Program-made: the position numbers and the translations under genes
From: Vitis vinifera
Taxonomy: Eukaryota > Streptophyta > Magnoliopsida > Vitales > Vitaceae
Length of the DNA: 64,000 bases
Assembly: GCF_030704535.1 (NCBI RefSeq)
Contig: NC_081806.1
Span: 4,797,001-4,861,000, forward strand
Reading direction: 5' to 3'
Shown: positions 12,383 through 23,548 of the stretch, one piece after another
Position numbering within the stretch: position 1 is the first letter of the stretch
How the letters are laid out: each line of letters opens with the position of its first letter
Notes under the pieces: generated by a model
The model's database searches: none
What the model saw: only the letters and a program-made list of their open reading frames with translations
Told to the model about the DNA's origin: nothing

Positions 12383-15054
12383 ATGGCTCTGCATCGATCT
12401 GTTTGCCTCCTGAACTCAGCGCTGCTGCCGCTGTTGCTGTTACTAGCTGAAGGTACTGGGGGCGCTCGAGCTTTAAGGCTTAGCCGGTGGGATCAGAAGA
12501 TATGGATGCCAACTGACAAGGTTGAAGCGGAAGAGGATGGTGAAGAAAGGGGCACGAAGTGGGCGGTTCTCGTGGCCGGTTCATATGGGTACGGAAATTA
12601 CAGGCACCAGGTGGGCTTTTTCTTCTAGGGGTTTCTACTCTCAATTCATGAACTGATTGCAAATTTGGAAATGATATTGGGAAAATTGAACAATTGGGTT
12701 TTGGATGTTTTCAGGCTGATGTGTGCCATGCTTATCAGTTGCTGAAAAGAGGAGGGCTGAAGGATGAGAACATAGTGGTGTTTATGTACGATGATATCGC
12801 CACTCATGATTTCAATCCCAGGCCCGGCGTAATAATCAATCATCCGCAAGGTGATGATGTGTATGCTGGTGTACCTAAGGTTTGTTCAATCATTTAATCT
12901 CTTCTTCTTGCTTTGTATCATATTATTACACACGTGGCACGGATTTAGGTGCTAAAAATATTATCCACGAATGGAGTTTATACACCTCATCTACTTTGAA
13001 ATTACCGAAGCGGGTCCTAGTCGATTACCTTCATCTAATATAGAATTATAGAAAAAGTGGTGATGTGCTGGCACGCATTAATTAAGAAGAAAAATACACT
13101 TACAGCAATTGAAGATAAGATGAACTTTATTCACTGGGGCCGTAGTTACCTTTGCCTAGATGGTCTCTAGCGATTGTTTTGGGGGGTTTAATGTTTTGAA
13201 ACATCTTAATACAGTAAGATAGTCATTGTAGCTGGTTTTGATCGTTATCAAGTTAGGCTTCAGAATGGTCGCCATGCCAGTGCCTCGGGAGAAAAATTAG
13301 TTGCCAATGTCCCATCTGGTTGTGATTGGTGGAAGCCCATAAATAACATAGTCTAAAAGGGCCATGATATGCCTACCACTTAATTTTATGGTTCTTATTT
13401 CTCAATTTCTAATGTTAATGGGTGATGGGCTAGGATTACACTGGCGAGGATGTTACTGCACAGAATTTATTTGCAGTACTCCTTGGCGACAAGAGCTTAT
13501 TGAAAGGTGGAAGTGGAAAGGTTGTAGAGAGCAAACCCAACGACAGAATCTTTCTATACTACTCGGATCATGGAGGCCAGGGAGTGCTGGGTGAGTTAAA
13601 ATATTTTCAAAAATCATAATTTGAAAAAGTAAATAGAACTGATACCAAATCCGTTGAATGTAGGGATGCCAAATATGCCTTTTCTCTATGCAAAGGATTT
13701 TATCGACGTTTTAAAGATGAAGCATGCCTCTGGAAGCTACAAAGAAATGGTAAAGAGATGCTTAGCGTGTTGAAAATTTTTAAACTGAAGTAATCCATAT
13801 GGTGGCATGTAAGAGCTTAATTATGTTTTACGCAGGTTCTATATGTAGAAGCATGTGAAAGTGGGAGTATTTTTGAAGGTCTGATGCCTGATGATTTAAA
13901 CATTTATGTCACAACTGCATCCGGCCCGGATGAGGAGAGCTGGGGCACCTATTGTCCTGGTATGGAACCCGCACCACCTCCGGAGTACATAACTTGCTTA
14001 GGAGATTTGTTCAGTGTTGCCTGGTTGGAAGACAGGTATGTCGCTCTTGAAGATAGAAATAGTAGAGATTTGAATGACTAAATTTGTCGAGTTAGAAGAG
14101 GGCTGAGTTTTGGATTTTCTGCAGTGAGACACACAACCTAAAGAAACAAACAATAGAGGACCAATACCAGAGGGTACGTAATTAGATTCTACAAAACTCT
14201 GAATTCTTCTTCATTTGTGAATTAATCTAGTAGGAGCATTTTTGTTATGAAGAGTGTTAAGTATTTTTATAGGTTAAGGTTCGGACTTCCAATCACAACA
14301 CCTATAGCGTTGGATCACATGTTATGGTATATGGCAATGAAAGCATCAAGACAGAGCTGCTCTATCTGTACCAAGGTTTTGATCCGGCCACTGACAAACT
14401 CCCTCAAAACAAATTCGACCTTGATATCCGCATGGATGTAATTAACCAGAGAGACGCCGATCTTCTCTTCTTGTGGCAAAGGGTGAGTTCCAACCTTAAC
14501 TCTCAAATATCTTTGAATGAAGAATGTGCCATATGTAGAAGTTTTTCTCGGATTTGAATCTTGCATTTTATTTTCCTGTGCTGCAGTACAAAAGATCAAA
14601 AGCTGATTCGGAAAAGAAAGAAATTCTCAAGCAGCTTACGCAGACAATGCAGCATAGAGTTCACTTAGACCAGAGTATTGAACTGATTGGGATGCTTCTA
14701 CTTGGACCAGAAAACGGTCCTCCTCTTCTCAATGCCGTAAGACCACGCGGTTTGCCGGTTGTTGATGACTGGGAATGCTTGAAATCGATGGTACGCAATT
14801 CACATTGTCGATTGTTTCCCCCTTTGCTTTCTTGATTATTTTCTAATTTTTCAAAATTGGGCCTGCAGGTGGTGGTGTTTGAGACTCGCTGCGGATCACT
14901 GACTCAATATGGCATGAAACATATGAGGGCTTTCGCCAATATATGCAATAATGGAATCTCGCTAACTGCCATGGAGGAAGCTTGTAGAACTGCCTGCAGC
15001 AGCCATACCATTCTGGACCAATGGAGCCCTACAATCAGAGGTTATAGTGCTTGA
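12383..15054 (+). CDS. VPE: Vacuolar processing enzyme (legumain, peptidase C13)
   Basis: A cysteine endopeptidase that cuts after Asn/Asp in the vacuole and matures storage and defence proteins. Nine exons join in frame: 12383-12610, 12715-12879, 13434-13590, 13664-13749, 13836-14035, 14125-14173, 14273-14482, 14587-14790, 14869-15054, all GT-AG, giving 494 residues, the usual length. Residues 1-30 form a Leu-rich signal peptide. The start at 12383 is preferred over an in-frame ATG at 12269 because the signal peptide follows directly. The core begins [18 protein letters not shown]. The catalytic His is at 177 (YYSDHGG) and the catalytic Cys at 219 (VEACESGS), and SWGTYCPGM follows. The C-terminal prodomain ends GYSA. 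One oddity: the usual HGGPGVLGMP is [10 protein letters not shown] here. The [11 protein letters not shown] wording may suit the seed (beta) type; subtype is uncertain. Confidence 0.93.
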
Positions 15055-15800
15055 TATTGTAGCAAAAATGACCGACTTTAAGATGTGGTGTTCATGTACT
15101 CAACAGCAGTTTAATGTTATCAGCTTATAAAGCTCAATTTGGACCGATCCTCAGGCCCAAGTCCCAACTCCCCTTTAACCTGGACTGCCCAGATAGATCT
15201 CTCTACGTTTCTAAACTTATTACTTGTGAGTTGTGAAAAGGTCATTTTCAGAGATGTAGAAATGACATCTTAGCACCTATTGGGTACGTAACGAGATGGG
15301 CACGTGGACAATTCCTGGTCACTATTAGTGGTACATGTTTATGAGGATTTGATAGATGATCTTTTCTTTTTTTTTGGTACTACCTATATTTTGGTTCTTG
15401 TGTTCCAGTGTCCCACGGGGGTGGATTTTTTGAGAACTCCCACAAAAAAAGAGTAGCCTATTGTTTTCTAAAGTGGGGTGTTTCAGTCTTTCAGATTAAG
15501 ACTTGGCATGTGTGATGGTTCCAAAATTTGGCCACTGCCTTTGTCCACTCTGCCTAATTCAGATTCCGATTGGCTTCCCCATCAAACTATTGATACCCAA
15601 GCCCCACTTGAAGAGTTGAGTCAGGAATCTACATATATCAAGGAAATTTTTTAGAGATGTTTCTCTTCATTCCTTAAATATTTTGGTAAATGATGTGAAA
15701 TTTGGTTTCTGTTAGCCAAGACTTGGAAATTTTAGAATAATAAAAATAAATTGGAAGCACTAGGCTGATGTCAGGTTGTCCCAGTCCCAAAATTATTGCA
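15055..15800. other. VPE 3' flank and intergenic, no gene seen
   Basis: Contains the VPE 3' untranslated region (extent unknown). No further ORF or repeat recognised. Confidence 0.35.
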
Positions 15801-15815
15801 AGTATCTTTAAGTTA

Positions 15816-16060
15816 TGGTAAAATTTAATTTAAGTTAAATTAGATTTAAATAATTAATTTAAAAGTTATTATTTAATTTTTATTTTAAATATTAAGATTA
15901 TTTTTATTTTTAATTAACAAAATGATATATTTTGTCAATAAAAAACAAAATAAAAATATTATTCTTAATTTTAAATTATATTATTAAGTTATTTTATTAA
16001 ATATATTTAATTTATTTAATGATAATTAAATTATTAATTGACTTTAAATTAGTTTACCAA
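15816..16060. mobile_element. Probable AT-rich MITE
   Basis: TGGTAAAATTTAATTTAAGT at the left is mirrored by ACTTTAAATTAGTTTACCA at the right, giving imperfect terminal inverted repeats of about 20 bases. The body of about 245 bases is almost entirely A+T and has no ORF. No clear target duplication was identified. Confidence 0.5.
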
Positions 16061-18540
16061 AATACTGAATAAACCTTTCGAGTTTTATGATAGAAAGAAA
16101 AATTACTCCATGCCTCCCACTGTTTTATATTGCCTTTTGTTTGAAGAAGAACGAAGTATTTCATTTCTATTCAGAGGAATTTTGGGTCCTGAATTTCTAT
16201 AGTTCTTTGAAAGACTTTGTTCAATGAAAAGTGCTTTCCGAAGTATAAATAGGCGCATCAAATAAAAATACTTATTTACAAAAAGTGCGTTTACCAGCTT
16301 TTTGGCTTTGCGTTTTCTTTTAATTTAAAGGGGGTGGGGAATCGTGTTAGGAGCCAAAGAAACAGTTTTCGCATATGTAAAATGTTCAAATACTTCTTTA
16401 GTGTGCAAAATGCAGAGGAAAAAAATATATAATTTATTTCTAAAATAATTTAAATATTAGCACTTTATTCCACCCATTTGAAAAATAATTCATAAGAAAA
16501 ATGAAAATCACTCTGAAGAAGATAATAGTCCCTCCGTTCAAATAAAATTGTTCCACGATATGAAAAACTATGGTGGAGAAGTTTCAAAGCTCAATCAGAG
16601 TGTATGTACTGTGGACTGATGTATGTCTGTTACTTATCTTCTTTTTGAATGTGGAGTATTCAATTCAATAACGTGCAGAACTGGGAGCTGGATGACCCCA
16701 TGCCCACCCACTTGCCTCCGCCAAGCATATTCCACCAAACATCCTAGTTCGTACGGATGGTAACGCGTTGGGCAATTATAAGGAAGGAAACCATTTAGAT
16801 TTATTTCTCTATTTAAGGGGCATGCATCAATTATTTGATATCCTTCCCCACCAGCATTTTTATTTTTGAGAAGTTAACTTCCTTGATTTCATCTAGTTTT
16901 TTTTCTATATATAATATGTGATTGATTGAAATGATGAAAAACGCACTTAAATTCAAGGACACATTACATCAATCTTGAAAATGTTGTCTTCAAATCCACT
17001 TACACATATACATATCTTCACGCTTGATTGAATTGTTTGACGATTCTTAAAAAGATTATTTATTTGAATTAATGTCTTAAAAATTTATAGAAAATATTGA
17101 TTAATATGAATTTATAATCTTGTAATTTAAATTTGAGTTCAAACCGACTCTTAGGCATTAAAATATAGAGTTTGAAATTTTTACATTTACAATTTTTAAA
17201 TTTTTTTGAAAGTGCTGACACCAACTTGTTGGGTAAAGCAAATATCCAAATGTGGGAGAGTAGTGTTATGGTTGAGCGGCTTGAGCCAATGTTAGGATGA
17301 AGTTTGGGGTGGGGCTCAATGCTGACTTGGATAGTCCATATGGTGGGCCTGCCCTAAAGCTTTAGGAATGTGACGCCATCAAAATGGACTTTAATGGTTG
17401 ATGTGGATAAGTCCATAGACAAATGGAGGGGAGTCCCAGCCCTCGGTTTTTTTCTATCCTTAATATATTATTATTATTAATAAATAAAAGAGTCTCTGAC
17501 TTAAATCATTCCAAATTTTTTTACTGATAAAAGAATAGAATATATGAAAATACCACGTTCAATGATTTAAATGATCCTATCTCATAAATTGACGTTTTTG
17601 TAAGTATCTGACTCATTTCATGATATTCCCATTATGCTTTTTTTTTTCTTTCTTTCAAATGGTGGGATATTTGAAAATTAATTGTTTTATATTATAACTC
17701 CATAAAAGGAATTGATCATGAAATATTTTTCTTGTAATTTTAAATGTTTTATGATAATTTTATTCATGTGCTCAGTGTAAGAATATTATTTTTCGATAAT
17801 CTTTTTCTTAAATGTTTTTTAGTGTTTATATTTATTAGGAGTGTCCATGTCATTCTTCGATTGAAGTGAATAATAATTTTTTATAATAAAAATAATCTCC
17901 TATTAATTATATGTAATCGTGATTTTGAGAACATAATAATTGGTTCTTATTTTTTGAAGAACGATATTTAATTTATGTTCTTATGAACATAGCTTGGTTC
18001 GTGTTCACACGATGGTTAAATAGTATTTTATATGACCATAATGAGACCTTTTTTATTAGTATCTACTTCACTCGGTATGCATTCATCTAGTAGTAAAAAA
18101 GAGTGAGGTTGCTCAAAAATGATAAATCCTTCTCATTGCCCATATTCAAAAGGTGCATGAAAATTTGTTGTGAAATTATCCCAGTTGTAATTATTTGTTT
18201 GGCAATGTAATGTAGCTATTAATTAATTTAGTTTAGTTTGGAAAAAATACTTTGAAAAATGGTCACAAAATATAATTAAAATTAATATAAAAGATTTTAA
18301 ATAAGTGAGAAGGTATGAAATAGAATATAAAAATAATTTATTAATTTTAAATTTTAAACTTTTGATTCTTGAGAGTTGAGAAACATGAGAACCATAGACC
18401 AGTTGAAGAGGGGAAGAAAAAAAAATCTTCATCTGATTTGTACAACTACAATCCTCAGTAATTTCCCAAATATTCACAAATTTTGAGGAAGAAAACAAAA
18501 GCATAACCGGAAAAAGGAAAGCCACTCGTAATTATTATTA
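16061..18540. other. Intergenic, no gene seen
   Basis: AT-rich sequence without convincing genes. A 100-codon minus ORF at 18223-18525 is low-complexity and lies just downstream of the SAUR gene, so it is taken as chance overlap with its 3' flank. Confidence 0.4.
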
Positions 18541-18586
18541 TTCCTGGTAAAGAGACACCCTGTCGTCGTTTTCTTTATCTTCTCCT

Positions 18587-19078
18587 TCAATGCCGTTGCT
18601 TTGATCTATACCGCCGGAAATGCTCACCGGCGTCGATCCTTGTTTTCACCTTCTCGAACTCTGTTATAGGGCAGGGAATTGTGATTCCGCCCGGATGGTT
18701 GAACCCGTAAACCTTCTCGGCGTTTCTCAACAACTCCCCAAACAGTGGGTGATTGAAGTATAACACTGGTACTAGAACACGGTGAGTGTGGTCGCCGGAG
18801 TCACCGACGTAGACAGCCAAGTGGCCCTTGGGTACTTCCATCGGTTTAGTCTCGCACGGCTCATGACCCACCCGAACGTAACCCGACTTGGGAAAACAGA
18901 GCCCCTTAGCTTTCATCCGAAGACGACGACCCCAGTTGCAGATTTTGGTCATGGCCCTACTCCTACAACTCCGATGATCCAAACTTTTGATAACTCTCGG
19001 ACTTTGATTTCGCCTGAAAACCCATCTGAACACCGTGACCAGCTTTCTTCCTAGCCTGAACCCTTTCGTTTTCCTCAT
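18587..19078 (-). CDS. SAUR family protein, SAUR36-like
   Basis: A single-exon gene of 163 residues, typical of the auxin-responsive SAUR family. The N-terminus MRKTKGFRLGRKLV is basic and longer than in short SAURs, as in the SAUR36 group. The SAUR domain is at about residues 82-150: PKGHLAVYVGDSGDHTHRVLVPVLYFNHPLFGELLRNAEKVYGFNHPGG is split by no intron, followed by ITIPCPITEFEKVKTRI. The spacing of PKGHLAVYVG, YFNHPLF and GGITIPC matches the family. SAUR proteins generally promote cell expansion by inhibiting PP2C.D phosphatases; SAUR36 in Arabidopsis is linked to leaf senescence. The basic start suggests possible nuclear or membrane association, which is inference. A TATA box is seen 143 bases upstream. 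There are no close neighbours. Confidence 0.9.
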   Translation of the reverse strand: MRKTKGFRLGRKLVTVFRWVFRRNQSPRVIKSLDHRSCRSRAMTKICNWGRRLRMKAKGLCFPKSGYVRVGHEPCETKPMEVPKGHLAVYVGDSGDHTHRVLVPVLYFNHPLFGELLRNAEKVYGFNHPGGITIPCPITEFEKVKTRIDAGEHFRRYRSKQRH

Positions 19079-19220
19079 ATTTAGTCCAAGCTTCTCTCTA
19101 CCGTTCAGCGGAGGTTACTGCACTTCTGGCTTGTTTTTTTATTGGTGGCAGTGGAGCTGGGTGATGGGTGTAGTGGCTACGGTGATGTGATTCGGTGGTA
19201 ACAGAAGAATCAGGTTCTTA

Positions 19221-19229
19221 GTTATATAG
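19221..19229 (-). promoter_or_regulatory. TATA box of the SAUR gene
   Basis: The minus strand reads CTATATAAC, 143 bases before the start codon, leaving room for a leader of about 110 bases. Confidence 0.6.
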
Positions 19230-19793
19230 GGAGTGATTCCAGTGGCTTTAGAGGAGCTTTTGAGAGTCAATACATGTGAAAAAGAACGAAAGAAGAAAGA
19301 AAGAGGGAGAGACCGTCGGCAACACGGTTCATACCACCATATGTACCTTGGAGGTGGGGATATAGAAATTTAAGGAGAAGGACAAGAAAGAAAGACTAAA
19401 AATGGCAAGGTGAAAGGTCATATTATTGGGCGCTTGGTGGCTCTCATAAGTCAGGTTTTAGGTTTTTATCAACTATCCGGTTTGGTCATTGTTATTTATT
19501 TTAGGTTTTCAACGCATAAAACAAATATTTATGAAAAAAAAAATGTCAGGTATCGAAAATATTAAATTTTATCTGGTGTCGTTCATTAAAAAACTGTAAA
19601 GAATCTTAAAGCAGAAATCATTTTATACGTTTCAAACATAAGTTATCGATATACGAGCTTGAATTTTAATCATTAAACTCTGTACTTATGATTAAGTAAG
19701 ATTATAATGATATATCATCACCATATTCTGAATTTGAAATACTCCCGTGTCTTAGATTTTTAATGCCGTCCCTTTCTCCGACGTCGACTGCTT

Positions 19794-19799
19794 TGTCTC
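19794..19799 (+). promoter_or_regulatory. TGTCTC auxin response element candidate
   Basis: A canonical TGTCTC hexamer lies about 570 bases upstream of the SAUR TATA box. ARF proteins bind this motif in SAUR promoters. A six-base match can occur by chance. Confidence 0.3.
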
Positions 19800-22700
19800 A
19801 CAGGCTGTAAATTGGGGGCCACGGGTAGAGTTGGTCATTGGGCGGTTACGTTATTGTTGTACTGATGCTGCTACGGATTTGGACCATAGGCATAGCGCCT
19901 ACGATCTTGACGGTTCCATTCTCTGACTCTTCCGTCAATCCACCACACACTCGACACTTGGCCTTTTGAAATTCACGTGCATTTGGGGAGGAAGACCGTA
20001 AGTCTTAGTGGTAACTTCTAAGAAAGAGAATTTGGCATGTGGGTTTGCTCTTTATGGGTCTGTTTTGATGGTTTTCCAACGTGGCTTTAGCAGTAACTGC
20101 TGACAGAGATATCCATCAGCATTGGATTCCCACCTCTTTTCGTAAAAGGAAAAGTGGCATGAGAGAGTGAAAAGCAGGGGACAATCTCTTGAATTCATTT
20201 AAAATAGAGATTTATTGGTATAAATTTATAATAACTAGAATAGAAGCAATTAGAAGAACCTTAAAAGAGTGAATTGTTAACATTGAATTGGGATAGACTT
20301 TGTGCCTCACCTAAAGTTTTTTGTTTTTTTTCCCGAGAAAAGTTTGGAATTGTCACAAGTCATGAAATTCATCCATAAAGATTGAATGCTTTCTTTGATT
20401 AAGCACTAATTTTTGAAACAATTACAACCACAAACAATACTTTGGGGTCTCCCATGTTCAATAATATAATCTTTCTATAGAGTTTGTGAAGTTTAAAGCA
20501 CTGGATTAATGCAAACGTGTCGAAGGCTGAAAGTTTCAATCAAAAATGATTTGGTAGTTGATGATGCCTAGATGATAACTTAAAGCTCCTAATTCGAATC
20601 CATCAAAGGAATACGCAGATTAGAAGATAGAGATGGATCAACTTTATTAGCAAAAGTAAAGGGAGAATTCAATGTTGAATAAAGTTTTGAATAGCTTTGA
20701 ATAGTAAAATCCGTACAAGAGTGGTACAAATTAGAAACAGACCTTACTGGTCCTAAGTCCTAATCACATGAAGGTGCCTTGCTTGGTTGACTCCACCTCA
20801 AGTTTAGAGGTGGATTTGTCATTTTTATTAAAGCTTTTTCTTTAATGAGAATGATATTTTACTTCAGTGTGCTTTCTTTTTTGACACAGATCAGTAGCTT
20901 TTCATAACCTCAATTTTTATTTCAACAAGGGTGTTCCATGAAAAACTAGAAAATGTACAAAGGACAATGACAGAAGGGCCAAATGTACACGACTCTTAGT
21001 GCCCAATCAAATCCAAGGCAGCTAAGTGCACGGCACATAGTGGTCATAAAATAGCACATCTACGCAGTCCTTTCGAACATGAAATCTCCTTGGCCAATAG
21101 CCTTCAAACATCATCCACTGCTGATAAACGCCTACCAAATCCAATCTCTGGGTATTATTTAAGCATCAGCTTATCATTTACTCCGGTATATTAGTAACGT
21201 GATAATTGTAATGATTTATTTCAAAGTATATTATTTATTTCAAATGTCAAAGAGCCTTTATGACGAGATGTTGTATCTTGTAAGATTGTGAAGTCAAACA
21301 AATAAACCTTCATTGAAAAAAATAAACTTTCTTATTAATTATGAAATTGACACCTTAATATTATTTTGTAACTACTTGTTATAAAATAATAAGAATAGAT
21401 AATAAAAATAAAATAAAAAAATATAGATTTACGTGAAAAATCGAAACAGGAAAAATCAGGAGTACAAATGTAATCAACATAACTTTAAAAAATATACATC
21501 ATCATAAATTTAATTTCACCAAATATGTCGCATCGTAAGCTTTTTGGGTTGGATCAAATAGAATTTGGGTTACCAAGATCTAACACTGCTCGTTCTTAAT
21601 CATATAATTATCATCCATTTAATCCTTTTTAAAAACATTTCTTCATAATTAAGAGGAAAGTGCACACACATTGGTGTATATATATATATATATATATATA
21701 ATAAATAGGAAACACCAGAGTCACTTAAATTTAAATGGCTATAAATGTTTATTTTCCTCGTCGATGCATGATCATATAAGCTCATATCTGTTTTCATCTT
21801 TGAATGAACGGTGGCCTTAAAATCGAGATTTCACTGGTACAAGTCTTGCTCCTGAGTGAATGTTCTGTGAAGAGTATGTGTGATTGAGAGAGCCTTACCA
21901 GCGACCTGTTTCTTTCAGGGTTTACAGCAAAGCAAACTGGAGAAAAATCCAAGAAGGAAATTAGGTAACTGGCATTGGCTAAAGAAACCAAACTGGAGAA
22001 AACCAGAAGCCATCACATGTCCATACATGCCAAAGAGATTCCAGGTTTGAAGAGAAGACGACCTTGACGGGGACACTTGCAATTGGACCATTACCTAACT
22101 TTCTATTGCAGAAAGTTCTCGAATCTCTCAATTCTGAGATATAAACATTGGGAAGCTCCTAAATAGGCTGTTGCTTTTGCTCTCCAACATATCTTAGAGA
22201 AATGTTCCAGAGCCTTCCGATACCTAACATTGTTTACGGTCAATCACCAATGAAAATACGAGCTGGTTGAAATAACATTTGTCCAATGTTTTTGAGGTAT
22301 CACATGCCCAACTGGAAGTGGCAGTGAGGCTATGCCTTGGTGGGCCTGAAATTTCGATTGGCCCACGAGTGAAATAACAAAGAGTCCTATAGCTGGGGCG
22401 GTTTGCCAGCAACACGCATGGGCTGGACATGTTGGGCCTTGATGCCAAGTGGCCCATTTATGGCTGTAACATACCACCCTTGCAATAATTTGGACTGGGT
22501 GATGACGCTAAATGAATAAACTATGATACAGACCCATAAATTATGAATAATTCCATACATGGGTTAAAGAAAAGAAACCAAAATGCCTTCCCTTTCTATG
22601 TCTCCTTGTCAAAGAACCGATCTTTCACCGTGCTTGCAGAATAGAGAGAATAATAGCAAACTTTTATCGGGTATGTGGCGTGGCCAATATTATTTTTAGT

Positions 22701-23230
22701 ACATGCATTCATCATAAGTATTGTTTGGTGGGTTTACATCATTTATGCATCTCTAGTGGCAAATATTATTAGCTGTAACATTATTACAAGAACCACTCAG
22801 AATTATTCTTCCAACATCCCCACCAAACATGGTGTTATTGATCTTCTTGCGCCGGTCATGAGGATGAATTTCTACTGCAGATCGATAATGAGAGTAATTA
22901 ATTTAGCAATGAAGGAACCTATGTTTATATGTATTGTCTCTATGTATTTATGTTTCATAAAAATGAATAGGAGCTTTAATTTTCAGGTTGACAAGATCTT
23001 CCCTAGAAATAGAACAAGAATAAAATACGAAAATTGGTTAATTCACTGTGAAAATTATCAGCAAAAACTACGTTGTTTGCAGTAGGAATAGTCCCACGTA
23101 GGAGAGCCCCTTTGGCTCTAAATGTGAACACAACATTGGGCACTTCGCCGTGCATAAGGATTCAACATTCATGACATTATCTTATGGAAGCCCCACACTC
23201 AATCCCTCATTGCATTGCTTCTTCATCAAA
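19800..23230. other. Intergenic, no gene supported
   Basis: No ORF here shows a family motif. Minus-strand ORFs at 21794-21991 and 22224-22477 and a plus ORF at 22675-23085 lack recognisable domains. A (TA)n microsatellite is at 21676-21700. Confidence 0.4.
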
Positions 23231-23273
23231 AGTACTTCACCTCTCTCTCTCTCTCTCTAACCAAGCACCCCCT

Positions 23274-23429
23274 CAAGGGCTTTGAGAAAAAGCAACAGAC
23301 ATGGCAACCTCACTCTCTCTTTCTCTCTCTCCCTCCCACCCTCTCTCTCTCTCTTTGAGAGTTCACATTGGCAAATGGGCAAAGAACAAATGCAAGGGCT
23401 TTGGGAAAAAGCAAGAGACATGGCAACCT
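23274..23429 (+). repeat. 37-bp direct repeat flanking a CT-rich tract
   Basis: CAAGGGCTTTG(A/G)GAAAAAGCAA(C/G)AGACATGGCAACCT occurs at 23274-23310 and 23393-23429 with two mismatches. The two copies flank (CT)n sequence and a short spacer. The second copy lies in an 88-codon plus ORF (to 23548). Confidence 0.75.
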
Positions 23430-23548
23430 GGCTCTTTGGTTTGGAGTACGTTGGACCACCTCATGAACCTATATCTTATTCTTCTAGATACAAAGTGGTG
23501 GACCTTCGGGAGGCTTCTTCAAGTCTCTACCTTCCTTCCTACGTATGA

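Noticed and set aside
15816-15900. Possible tRNA or small RNA gene in AT-rich DNA
   Set aside because: The sequence pairs better as a MITE end.
20581-20610. tRNA B-box-like word AATTCGAATCC
   Set aside because: No A box at the right distance and no cloverleaf; not enough for a tRNA or SINE.
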